Shown here piece by piece: positions 47,162-55,548 of a DNA stretch of 64,000 bases. The stretch covers positions 44,522 through 108,521 of the forward strand of contig JBGUXP010000018.1 in the NCBI GenBank assembly GCA_045222295.1, written 5' to 3'. The notes under the pieces are model-generated. The model saw nothing but the letters and a program-made list of their open reading frames with translations. It did not search any database and was not told where the DNA came from. Every line of letters starts with the position of its first letter. Position 1 is the first letter of the stretch. This DNA is from Colimorpha sp045222295 (GTDB taxonomy: Bacteria; Bacteroidota; Bacteroidia; Bacteroidales; P3). The translations under genes were made by a program, and so were the position numbers.

Positions 47162-47685
47162 TCCACGTTTTTGATGAACTTGGCAGGATTGCCGACGACG
47201 ATGGTGTTGGGGGCGACGTCCTTGGTGACCACGGCTCCGGCGGCTACCACGGCGTTCTCGCCCACCGTCACGCCCGGCAGGATGGTGGCCCCGGCACCAA
47301 TCCAGGCGTTGCGGCCGATGTGGACGGGCTTGCAGAGCAGTATGCGGCGGTCGTGCAGGTCGTGGTTGTTGCTGATGAGCTGCACGTTGGCGGCAATCAG
47401 GGCGCCAGCGTCGATGGTGATGCCACCGCGCGACATCATCAGGCAGTCATTCATAATTAGCACGTCGCGCCCAATCCGCACCTGGTCGAAACAGACCCCT
47501 TTGAGCGGTGGTAGCACCATACTCCCCTCGCCGATGCGGCCTTCGAAGAGTTGCGCTACAAGGGCGTTGTACTCGTCGGTGTAGGGCATGGTGTGGTTGA
47601 TGCCGAAAACCAGCCTCACCTCTTTCATTCCTTGCTCGCGCTGAGCGTCCGTAGTGTCGCGCGGGTCAACTCGTTTTGCTTCCAT
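47158..47685 (-). CDS. Hexapeptide O-acetyltransferase (Maa/LacA type)
   Basis: 175 residues from ATG 47685; the longer open frame crosses the promoter and is not used. Left-handed beta-helix repeats run from about 65 (FDQVRIGRDVLIMNDCLMMS) to 165. HIGRNAWIGAGATILPGVTVG with AVVAAGAVVTKDV is typical for sugar O-acetyltransferases. NNHDLHDR carries the catalytic His. It heads the four-gene redox cassette. Confidence 0.82.
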   Translation of the reverse strand: MEAKRVDPRDTTDAQREQGMKEVRLVFGINHTMPYTDEYNALVAQLFEGRIGEGSMVLPPLKGVCFDQVRIGRDVLIMNDCLMMSRGGITIDAGALIAANVQLISNNHDLHDRRILLCKPVHIGRNAWIGAGATILPGVTVGENAVVAAGAVVTKDVAPNTIVVGNPAKFIKNVE

Positions 47686-47736
47686 TGTTCTGTATGTTAG
47701 TTGTTTAATCGTATTTGCGTGTGACTGAATTACGCT

Positions 47737-47745
47737 GCAAAAGTA
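47737..47745 (-). promoter_or_regulatory. Promoter -7 element of the acetyltransferase / aldo-keto reductase unit
   Basis: Minus strand TACTTTTGC, 52 bp before ATG 47685, with TTTGGAT further upstream as a possible -33 element at a non-ideal distance. Confidence 0.55.
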
Positions 47746-47812
47746 CAACCATTCCGCCACCTGGCTGTTATCCAAATGGCGCACAAACTTGCACAAAAGG
47801 AAGAAGGTGTTT

Positions 47813-48631
47813 TTAGAGGCCTTTGGACTTGCGGTAGTCGGAGGGCGAAAGACCCAGACAACGACTGACATAGCGCGAGAAAAACTGCAACGAGGAGAAG
47901 CCCAGCTCGTCGACAATGTCGGTGAGCGTCAGGGCGGGATTGTCCAACCGGCGCACAATCTCAAACGAGGCGTAGTATGTTATCCATTGCATCGCCGAAA
48001 GTCCCGATGCCGAGCGGCAGACCTGCGAGAGGTACTTGGTGGTGACGCAGAGCCTGTCGGCATAGAAAGCCACGCCGCGCTCTGTCAGCACGTTGCTTTC
48101 GACGAGGGTGAGGAAGCGGAAGAAGAGCTGCGAGGCGCTGTCGGTGGTCTCCATCTGCGTCAGGCCGTTGCGGTAAACAAGCCACAGGTCGTAGAGGAAC
48201 ATCTGCATCACGCGCCCCAGCACCTCGCGGCGAAAAGGATTGTCCGTCTGCCCCTGCCGCTGGCGGAATAGGGCGAAGTCACCCTTGATAAGCTGCAACG
48301 CGTCGGCATCGAGGTGGAACACGGGGTTGCGCCTGATGAAGATATAGCCGCGCGTGGCCCACACCATTTCGGGGTTGAAATGCGAGAGGAACTGCGGGCC
48401 GACAATGAGGAAATCAGCCTCGAAGTCGGGCGTGTACTCCACCTGCTGGATGGAGTTGGCCATCTGCCAAATTACAAGGTCGTCCTTTGCAGCGCGGAAA
48501 GAATTCTTACCGTCCGAGAAATTCACCAATCCACACCTCACCAGTATGTGCACATGGTGTGTCGCGGTAAACTCAGACGGCATGTGTCCGTCAGCCACGC
48601 TGTTTAGAAAGAGGCATTCCTCGTTTGTCAT
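47813..48631 (-). CDS. AraC-family transcriptional regulator
   Basis: 272 residues. The N-terminal cupin-like domain (VRCGLVNFSDGKNSFRAAKDDLVIWQ, split) is followed by the double HTH (VTTKYLSQVCRSASGLSAMQWI and LTLTDIVDELGFSSLQFFSRYV) and the end GLSPSDYRKSKGL. It lies just upstream of the acetyltransferase / SnoaL / flavodoxin / aldo-keto reductase unit in the same direction and is its probable regulator. Confidence 0.85.
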   Translation of the reverse strand: MTNEECLFLNSVADGHMPSEFTATHHVHILVRCGLVNFSDGKNSFRAAKDDLVIWQMANSIQQVEYTPDFEADFLIVGPQFLSHFNPEMVWATRGYIFIRRNPVFHLDADALQLIKGDFALFRQRQGQTDNPFRREVLGRVMQMFLYDLWLVYRNGLTQMETTDSASQLFFRFLTLVESNVLTERGVAFYADRLCVTTKYLSQVCRSASGLSAMQWITYYASFEIVRRLDNPALTLTDIVDELGFSSLQFFSRYVSRCLGLSPSDYRKSKGL

Positions 48632-48704
48632 AACGAGGATAATAACGCTTGTATCACGTTTTTATTGCCACCGCCAGCAACAATTTCTGCTCCGCGCAAA
48701 ACGC

Positions 48705-48758
48705 CGCCGCCCAGCAGGGAGCGAAACTTCCAGTGGACGTTTCGCCTGCGGGGCGGCG
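48705..48758. repeat. Long hairpin (about 27-bp imperfect stem)
   Basis: Left arm CGCCGCCC-a-GCAGG-ga-GCGAAAC-t-TCCA pairs with right arm TGGA-c-GTTTCGC-CTGC-g-GGGCGGCG, with a single-base loop. It lies between the outer-membrane protein stop (48780) and the AraC start (48631), so it could stop transcription or act as a palindromic dispersed element. There is no T run. Confidence 0.75.
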
Positions 48759-48779
48759 TGGGAGGAATTCCAGTCGTCG

Positions 48780-51209
48780 CTATTTCGCTTTGTGGCGGGT
48801 CTTCTTGCCGTGCGTCTGCTGGCCCTCCATCTCGGTACGCCCTAAGCGCCAGGTGAGGCCGAAGCTGACGTATTGGCTGGTGAGGGTGCTTTCGGTGGTG
48901 GAGGGGTTGTAGGGGTTGGTGCTCTCGCCGCCGGTGCGGACGGTGCCGAAGAGGTCCGCCACGTTGAGGAAGAGCGACAGGCGGCGGTCGAAGAGGTCAG
49001 TGCTGAGGCCACAGTCGAAGCTGAAATAGGGGTCGACCTCGGCCAACAAGGTCTGTGTTCGGCTGCGATAGACGGCATTGGCGAAGACCTGAAGGCCGTC
49101 AAACCATTTGCTTCCATTTTTCTCCCACAGTTTCGCCCAGAAGTTGAGGCGCAATGAGTAGCAGAGCATTTCGCTCTCGGCCCAACGGCCGGGTCGGTAC
49201 TGCACGCGGTAGTAGTCGTCGAAGAGGTTGGCGTAGAAGCGGATATTCATGAAGTCGGCAGGCCGCAGGGTGGCGTTGAGGCCGAGGCCTCCGTTGCGGG
49301 CGGTGCCGATGTTGAAGGGCTGGCTGAAGGCCACGATACGCCCGAAAACATCGCAGAAGGCCACGTCGGTGAGGGTGCCCGATTGGTCGCGCATCGAGTT
49401 GTACCAAGCGCTGAGGCCTATCGAGCCGAGGTGGTCGAAATAGCGTTCCCAGCCGAGCTCGAGGTTGTCGGTGTAGCCATTCTTGAGGCTGGGGTTGCCG
49501 GTGCTGTAGCTGTCGTAGCCATAGATGGTGAAGCGCGTGAGCTGGCTAGCGGTGGGCGGTGCGACGTAGTGGGTGTAGCTGAAGGTGAAGTTGTGCATCG
49601 ACTCGGTGCTGTAGGAGGCGTGGACAGTGGGGCTGAAGGTGAGGTAATGCTTGGTCACGTCGCCGCTGTCAGCCTCGGGGTAGCGCAGGCGGTACCAGGC
49701 GTTGTCGCAACTCAGCGAGGCACCGAGGGTGAAGCGGCCAAAGTGGTGCTCGGCACCGGCATAAACTGAGAGTTCGTAGGTGCCGTTGGTGTAGGAGTAG
49801 CTGCACAAGCTATCTGTAAGACCATTATTGCTTTCGTCCACATCCTTGCGCTCCGGCGCGAGGCTCGCCATGAGGCCGAAGTCCACCTCACCGTGGCGGC
49901 TGTAGGGCAGCGCGAGGTCGGCGGTGATGCCGTGCCACTGCGAGGGGTTGCGGGTCGTGCGGAGACGGTCAAAGTCGAGGGCGGTGAGGCTGTCGTGGGT
50001 GCGGAGGTCGCTGGCGAAAGAGCGGTTGCGCGTCAGCGTGCCGGTGTAGTCGACGAAGAGCATCCCGCCCAGCGTGTCGAGCTTCTTCTCAAGCATCACG
50101 CCGAAGGCCGCGTCGGCCAGCAGGCTGCTGTTGCCCACCTTCTCGTTGTAGAAATAGCGTCCGGGTGCGGTGAGGAACTCCGTGCGCTCGGTGCGGCCGT
50201 CGAGACGGCTGCTGTCGTGCGTGGCGGTCGTCCACAGCCAGAGGTTGACCAGCGTGTTGCTGTCGATGTTGTAGTCGAAATCCAGCCCGAAGTTGCCGCC
50301 GAGGGTGCGGTTGCGGCTATGCCCCTTGGTGCTGACGATGGACGAAAGCGTGCTGTCGGGCGCCAGCAGACGGCTGTCGCTCTGCTGCTCGCCGCTGTAG
50401 CTGTCGTAGTCGCCGCTGACGAAGACGTTGAAGCGCACTTTCTCGTTGCTCCACACATAATCCACCCATGGCCCCACCTGCGGCCGGCTGTTGGCGTTGA
50501 GGCCGAGGCAGAGCAGCTCGTTGCGCTTCACCTTGGCGGTGGTAACGATGTTGACCACGCAGTTCTGCGTGTGGTACTTGGCCGAGGGGTGGGCGATGAC
50601 CTCAATGCGCTGCAACGTGCCGGCGGGCAGCGACTTGAGGTACTGCTTGAGGCTCTCGGCCTTGAGGTGCGACGGCTTGTTGTTGATCCAAATTGTCACC
50701 TCTGCCCCTCCACGGTATTTGATATTGCCCTCGGCATCCACCTCCACGCCCGGGGCGTTCTGCAGCGCGTCGGTGGCGTTGCCGCTCTGCACGCTGGGGT
50801 CGTCACCCACATTGTAGAACACCTTCTCTCCGTCGGCACTGTAGAGCGGCCGGCTGGCGGTGATTTGCACGGTTTGCAGCAGCGTGGCGTTGTCGGCAAT
50901 TTCGATGACGCCGAGATTCATGTCCTGTGTGATGGCGAGTTCCTGCCAGTAGGTTTCATGTCCCACGGCGCTGATACGCAATAGGTAGTTGCCCTGATTG
51001 ACTCCTGTCAGCGAGAACACGCCGTCGAGGTCGCTCGTCGTCCCGTAGGCAAACGAACTGTCCGCCGTTTTCAGCAGCACGCAATTGGTAAACGGAAGCG
51101 ACTGACTCTTGCTGTCGACGAGGCTCCCCTGCAGCGAAAATGTATTTTGTGCCATTGCAGCACCGGCAATGCCCATTGCGAGCATCAATATCAAAATTCT
51201 TTTCTTCAT
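48780..51209 (-). CDS. TonB-dependent-type outer-membrane beta-barrel protein
   Basis: 809 residues from ATG 51209 (MKKRILILMLAMGIAGAAMAQ signal). Residues about 22-105 are a carboxypeptidase-regulatory-like Ig domain (FSLQGSLVDSKSQSLPF). A plug-like region follows (YNVGDDPSVQSGNATDALQN, APGVEVDAEG, WINNKPSHL). The rest is a beta-barrel of the outer_beta_barrel family. It sits in the outer membrane; the ligand is unknown and no SusD partner is adjacent. The protein ends in a His/Lys tail rather than the usual aromatic residue. A copy of its 3' end is at 44858. Confidence 0.85.
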   Translation of the reverse strand: MKKRILILMLAMGIAGAAMAQNTFSLQGSLVDSKSQSLPFTNCVLLKTADSSFAYGTTSDLDGVFSLTGVNQGNYLLRISAVGHETYWQELAITQDMNLGVIEIADNATLLQTVQITASRPLYSADGEKVFYNVGDDPSVQSGNATDALQNAPGVEVDAEGNIKYRGGAEVTIWINNKPSHLKAESLKQYLKSLPAGTLQRIEVIAHPSAKYHTQNCVVNIVTTAKVKRNELLCLGLNANSRPQVGPWVDYVWSNEKVRFNVFVSGDYDSYSGEQQSDSRLLAPDSTLSSIVSTKGHSRNRTLGGNFGLDFDYNIDSNTLVNLWLWTTATHDSSRLDGRTERTEFLTAPGRYFYNEKVGNSSLLADAAFGVMLEKKLDTLGGMLFVDYTGTLTRNRSFASDLRTHDSLTALDFDRLRTTRNPSQWHGITADLALPYSRHGEVDFGLMASLAPERKDVDESNNGLTDSLCSYSYTNGTYELSVYAGAEHHFGRFTLGASLSCDNAWYRLRYPEADSGDVTKHYLTFSPTVHASYSTESMHNFTFSYTHYVAPPTASQLTRFTIYGYDSYSTGNPSLKNGYTDNLELGWERYFDHLGSIGLSAWYNSMRDQSGTLTDVAFCDVFGRIVAFSQPFNIGTARNGGLGLNATLRPADFMNIRFYANLFDDYYRVQYRPGRWAESEMLCYSLRLNFWAKLWEKNGSKWFDGLQVFANAVYRSRTQTLLAEVDPYFSFDCGLSTDLFDRRLSLFLNVADLFGTVRTGGESTNPYNPSTTESTLTSQYVSFGLTWRLGRTEMEGQQTHGKKTRHKAK

Positions 51210-51227
51210 AATCATAATATCTTTTTT

Positions 51228-51860
51228 TTATTTATGCTGGTTGGTAACTAACTCTCCCCCTAAGTTAGGGGGAGTACCCCGAAGGGGGGAGGGAGTGTGT
51301 ATTTGGTTCATCACTTTCCGGAAGCGGAACATCTCTCCCTTGTCGCACTCCTCTTCCGGATTGGACGGGTCGTGGAAGTGACTGTTCCAGAACTCGACGA
51401 TGTGGAAGCCGCAGCGGTTGACGTAGAAGTGAATGTTGCGCTTCTCAAAGTAGGGGGTTGTCGTCTCCCACACCGTCACTTCGGGGTGCAGCGCCTCGAT
51501 GAGGCACCAGGCGGCATAGCCGATGCCCTTGCTGTGGACCTCGGGGTTGACAAACAGCAGCTCCAGTTCGCCATGCGTGCCATCCACGCTGATAACGGCA
51601 CCGCCCACTTTTTCACCGTCGAGGAGGATTCGGTATGCTTCCGCGTTTTCACCGTCAATGGAGGCTTCGATGGTGGCACGAGAGATGATTTCGCCGTCTT
51701 CCTCGAAATGGTCGTCCCGCAAGCCGAACTCCTCGGTAGCGCCATAGCGGAACGCCCGCTGGTTGTCAATGATAAACTGTTCGCGGTTGTTTGTCTGTAG
51801 CGGTTCGAGCGTCATGTTATGATTTAGCAAATTTCTGGATACCAATCCTTTATTCTTCAT
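51228..51860 (-). CDS. GNAT-family acetyltransferase with palindromic-element C-terminus
   Basis: 210 codons; ATG 51815 (MTLEPLQTN) is another possible start. The GNAT core includes GTHGELELLFVNPEVHSKGIGYAAW with the acetyl-CoA loop (H-S-K-G-I-G-Y-A) and YFEKRNIHFYVNRCGFHIVEF. After FRFRKVMNQIH the frame runs through a 47-bp palindromic repeat (TPSPLRGTPPNLGGEL) and stops 7 codons later. The normal end is probably near KVM, so about 22 residues are element-derived. Confidence 0.78.
   Translation of the reverse strand: MKNKGLVSRNLLNHNMTLEPLQTNNREQFIIDNQRAFRYGATEEFGLRDDHFEEDGEIISRATIEASIDGENAEAYRILLDGEKVGGAVISVDGTHGELELLFVNPEVHSKGIGYAAWCLIEALHPEVTVWETTTPYFEKRNIHFYVNRCGFHIVEFWNSHFHDPSNPEEECDKGEMFRFRKVMNQIHTPSPLRGTPPNLGGELVTNQHK
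51250..51296. repeat. Palindromic coding repeat, family B, copy 2
   Basis: 45 of 47 bases match copy 1 at 14394-14440. It is read in the same frame and direction (TPSPLRGTPPNLGGEL), here at the C-terminus of a GNAT protein. Confidence 0.9.
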
Positions 51861-51932
51861 TATATCGTCCTGTTTTCAAAATGCAAAATTACATCACATT
51901 TTCGGAACCATCTTGTATCAAAAACCGCATTT

Positions 51933-51964
51933 ATTGTATATTTTCGGAATTATTCTTATCTTTG
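51933..51964 (+). promoter_or_regulatory. Promoter of the AraC-family gene at 51989
   Basis: ATTG (51933-51936), 20-bp spacer and exact TATCTTTG (51957-51964), 24 bp before the start codon. Confidence 0.65.
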
Positions 51965-51988
51965 TACTTAAAAATGGATTAAATTAAT

Positions 51989-52825
51989 ATGAGCAAGAGC
52001 AAAGACAATCAATGTTTTATCACCACAATCACCCATAGCGAGACGCTGAAGAAGAGCGGGATGAACGAAATGTGGGTGTGCCGTGTGATGGAGGGCGAGG
52101 CGGTGGTGTCGTACGAATTGCGGGAGCAGACGGTGCGCAAGGGCGACACCTTCGTGGTGATGGAAGGCGAGATGTTCCTCGTGGTGTCGTCGAGCGAAGA
52201 GATGGCGATGGAGGTGATGGTGTTCCGCAGTTCTTTCCTGAACGTTGTCTATCCCTTCCTGGGGCCGGAGGTGAACTGGAGCCTCGTCGGAGGCCCGCTG
52301 CGACTCTTCGACCAAATGGAGCCGCCCTACGGTCAAATGCTGCTGCTGGATTGCGAGTCGCTCGCCTGTATGCTGAGGCACCCCGACAAGTTGATGGACA
52401 ACAAACTGATGCTCTCAATGACGGCGCATTTCCTGCTCACATACTACAAAGCCTCCACCGAAAGCCAAACGACGGACGAGACCACCTCAACAGAGGGCAA
52501 GCGCTCATATCAGCTGCTGACACAGTTCTACGCGCTCATCTCGGAGCAGAGCCCCGTGACGGAGCGCAACCCGGAGTACTATGCCGAGCGGCTGCACATC
52601 ACGGTGCGCCATCTCTTCAAAGTCTGTAAGGGCGAGACGAGGCAGACACCCAAAGAAATCATCGACGAGTTCGTCGTGGGCGACATCCAGAACATGCTGC
52701 TCACCACCGACATGAACTTCCAGCAGCTGGCCGACCGCTTCGCCTTCCCAGACCAGTCGGCCTTCGGCCAATACTTCAAACGCCATACCGGACTATCGCT
52801 CACCGAGTTTAGGAAGAAACAGTAA
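51989..52825 (+). CDS. AraC-family transcriptional regulator
   Basis: 278 residues. The N-terminal cupin-like part (VSYELREQTVRKGDTFVVMEGE) is followed by two C-terminal HTH motifs: YYAERLHITVRHLFKVCKGET and MNFQQLADRFAFPDQSAFGQYF. The end is GLSLTEFRKKQ. It is monocistronic and divergent from the GNAT and outer-membrane protein genes. Downstream lies a porin remnant, which might once have been its target. Confidence 0.85.
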   Translation: MSKSKDNQCFITTITHSETLKKSGMNEMWVCRVMEGEAVVSYELREQTVRKGDTFVVMEGEMFLVVSSSEEMAMEVMVFRSSFLNVVYPFLGPEVNWSLVGGPLRLFDQMEPPYGQMLLLDCESLACMLRHPDKLMDNKLMLSMTAHFLLTYYKASTESQTTDETTSTEGKRSYQLLTQFYALISEQSPVTERNPEYYAERLHITVRHLFKVCKGETRQTPKEIIDEFVVGDIQNMLLTTDMNFQQLADRFAFPDQSAFGQYFKRHTGLSLTEFRKKQ

Positions 52826-52875
52826 GCGCTTGTAAACGTACCTGTGATTGCTTACGTTGATCTTGTCCGCTCTAG

Positions 52876-53355
52876 AATCACCAGAGTGCCAGTGGTTCGG
52901 TGTTGATTGCCCAAAAATGTATTTTCTCCGGCCAATATTTCATCGGAAAGGGAATTGCCAGCTATGTCAACGACTTGGCAGCCGCACATGTTGATTTGGT
53001 GCAAATGACCAACCGTAATACCGGAGATGCAGAAATGAAAAGCGCGCCGATGACTGGTTTTTATGTCTCCTTGCAAGCCCTGTGGTCCGCGCGGCTCAGC
53101 TCTTCCTTTATCTATGGGTATACCCACCTTTTCCAGGATGATGACTACATCTATGGAAAGGGTGACCGGTTCCTGGATGCGACACATTATGCCGCAATAA
53201 ACCTGTTTTGGGATATTCATCCTGATCTTACGATAGGAGCGGAATGTCTTTTTGGAATGAAAGACCTACGGTATCATGGTTCAGCATCAGTGGACAATTC
53301 CTCCCTGTATGGTGTGGCCAATCGCTTGGATTTTATGCTGAATTACTCGTTCTAA
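52876..53355 (+). pseudogene. C-terminal fragment of an outer-membrane porin
   Basis: An open frame follows TAG at 52873 and has no ATG near its start. It reads NHQSASGSVLIAQKCIFSGQ at the beginning, ALWSARLSSSFIYGYTHLF in the middle and ANRLDFMLNYSF at the end, with alternating beta-strands and a terminal Phe as in trimeric porins (DcaP-like). A full gene would be about 400 codons, so more than half is missing. The junction is only about 50 bp after the AraC stop. A truncated product from an internal GTG (52900) would lack a signal peptide. Confidence 0.65.
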
Positions 53356-53436
53356 GCCATGTGAATGGGAGCTAGCAATTGTCGCACGGAAAAATTATGT
53401 TTTTTTCATTTTTTTTACCATATCGAAAAAAAAGAC

Positions 53437-53444
53437 TATCTTTG
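53437..53444 (+). promoter_or_regulatory. Promoter -7 element of the DUF349 gene
   Basis: Exact TATCTTTG in an A/T-rich context, 83 bp before the start, leaving a longer leader than usual. Confidence 0.6.
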
Positions 53445-53526
53445 CAGTTGCGCTTTGAAAGGAATGCGCACGATTAATAACCTGTAAAATATTATTACAG
53501 AAGTAGTTCTACAAACAAAAACCATC

Positions 53527-55542
53527 ATGATGGAAGAGACCAACGAACTGCAGAACGCCGCCAATGAGGCCATGCAGCACTCTGAACCCGAAACCGTCGC
53601 CCCCGAGGTGACAGAGACCCCTGCTGAGACCACAGAGTCTCCCGTCGCGGAAACAGTAGAGACCCCTACTCCCGAGACAAATGAAAAAAACGTCCCCGAG
53701 GTACAGGAAGCACCCGCCGCTGAAATGCACGAGGAGCCCCTACCCGCAGCAGCCGCTCCCGAGACCGCTCCGGAAGCTGTGGAGGAGAAAGAGCCCGAGC
53801 CCGACTACACCAACTGCACCCGCGAGGAGCTGGTGGCAGCCATGAAGGAACTCCTGGGCCAAGACGTACAGAAAATCAAGAACCGTGTCGCCAGCATCCG
53901 CAACCGCTTCAACGAGCTAAACCGCGAGGTGCAGAACGCAGCCTTCGAGAAATTCCTTGCCGAGGGTGGCAACAAGGACGACTACCAGTACGAGAACGAT
54001 GCCGTGGCCGAGGAGATGCACCGCCTACATGACCACTATCGCACCATGCGTCAGAAATATATGGAAGAACTCGAGGAGCAAAAGAAACGCAACCTCGAGG
54101 CCAAGCAAGCACTCATCGAGGAGATGCGCGCCCTAACCGACTCCGAAGAGGAGCAGGTGCGCACCGCAATGGACAAGTTCAACAACATACAGGAGCGCTG
54201 GAAAGCCATCGGCGAGGTGCCCCGCGAGCAGATGAACGACCTCTGGCAGAACTACCACTTCCAGATTGAGCAATTCTTCAACAAACTGAAGATAAACCGC
54301 GAGCTCCGTGCCCTCGACCAGAAGCGCAACCTTGAGGAGAAAATCAAACTCTGCGAGAACGCTGAGGAGCTCATCATGGAGCCGTCGGTAACCAAAGCTT
54401 TCAAAGGCTTGCAGGACCTCCGCGCCCGCTGGAAAGAAATCGGTCCTGTACCTGCCGAGCAGAACGAGGAGATATGGCAGCGCTTCTGCAATGCCGCCAA
54501 TCAGATTGACGAACGACGCAAGGAATACTACGATCAGCGCAAAGAAGAGCTCGACAACAACCTGCTAGCCAAGCAGGCCCTGATAGACAAAGCCACCGAG
54601 CTCACCGAGAAGCGTCCCGAGAGCACCAAAGAGTGGAACGACACCACCACGGCCCTCGACGAGCTGCTGAAGGTATGGAAGACCATCGGTCCCGTGCCCC
54701 GCGAGGTTAACGAGGAGATATGGACCAAGTTCAAGGGCATGATTGACAAGCACTACAGCGAGAAGAAGGAATACTTCGGTGCCATCCGTGACGAGCAGGA
54801 GGCCAACTACCAGAAGAAAGTAGACCTCTGCCTCAAGGCCGAAGCCATCGCCAAGCGCGAGGACTGGAAGAAGGCCACCGAAGAACTGCTGGAGCTGCAG
54901 AAAGAATGGAAAGCCATCGGTACCACGAGCCGCAAGGTAAGTGAAAAGGTGTGGCAACGCTTCCGCAAAGCCTGCGATGAATTCTTCGCCAAGAAGGGTG
55001 AATTCTTCGCCGAGCGCCGCACCTCGGAGAGCGAGAACCTGGCCCAGAAAGAGGCCATCCTTGCCGAGCTCAAGGCCCACCAGTTCGGTGACAACCGCGA
55101 GGAGAACCTTAACGCTATCAAGGAATTTCAACGCCGCTGGGCTGAGGTGGGCTTCGTCCCCATGGCCGAGAAAGACCGTCTGCACAAGGAATTCCGTGGC
55201 GAAATCGACCGCATCTTCGAGCAGCTGAAAATCAGCGCCCGTGAGGCCGAAGAGACCGCTTATCGTGAGCGCATACGCAGTGCTGGCGGCGACGCCAAGA
55301 AGTTCGTCAACAACGAGAAGGCCGAGCTCTTGGAGAAGATCGAGAAGCTGCGCAGCGACCTCAACCTCTGGGAGAACAACCTGGGCTTCCTCGCCAGTTC
55401 GAAACAGGCCGACCTGCTGAAGCAGGAGTTTGAGAAGAAGATGCAGGGCGCCCGCCAGCAGATTGCACTGATGCAGGCCAAACTCCGCATCCTAAATGAA
55501 GCCGAAAAGGCCGAGAAAGAAGAGGAGAAAAAAGAACAATAA
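53527..55542 (+). CDS. DUF349 multi-repeat protein
   Basis: 671 residues. The first roughly 95 are acidic, Glu/Thr/Pro-rich and probably disordered. The rest contains at least five DUF349 repeats, each with a motif such as IQERWKAIGEVPREQMNDLW, ARWKEIGPVPAEQNEEIW and VWKTIGPVPREVNEEIW. The repeats are charged helical hairpins, giving a long coiled-coil-like rod. Function is unknown; the protein is widespread in Bacteroidetes. It is 6 bp upstream of a glycosyltransferase. Confidence 0.85.
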   Translation: MMEETNELQNAANEAMQHSEPETVAPEVTETPAETTESPVAETVETPTPETNEKNVPEVQEAPAAEMHEEPLPAAAAPETAPEAVEEKEPEPDYTNCTREELVAAMKELLGQDVQKIKNRVASIRNRFNELNREVQNAAFEKFLAEGGNKDDYQYENDAVAEEMHRLHDHYRTMRQKYMEELEEQKKRNLEAKQALIEEMRALTDSEEEQVRTAMDKFNNIQERWKAIGEVPREQMNDLWQNYHFQIEQFFNKLKINRELRALDQKRNLEEKIKLCENAEELIMEPSVTKAFKGLQDLRARWKEIGPVPAEQNEEIWQRFCNAANQIDERRKEYYDQRKEELDNNLLAKQALIDKATELTEKRPESTKEWNDTTTALDELLKVWKTIGPVPREVNEEIWTKFKGMIDKHYSEKKEYFGAIRDEQEANYQKKVDLCLKAEAIAKREDWKKATEELLELQKEWKAIGTTSRKVSEKVWQRFRKACDEFFAKKGEFFAERRTSESENLAQKEAILAELKAHQFGDNREENLNAIKEFQRRWAEVGFVPMAEKDRLHKEFRGEIDRIFEQLKISAREAEETAYRERIRSAGGDAKKFVNNEKAELLEKIEKLRSDLNLWENNLGFLASSKQADLLKQEFEKKMQGARQQIALMQAKLRILNEAEKAEKEEEKKEQ

Positions 55543-55548
55543 AACCCC

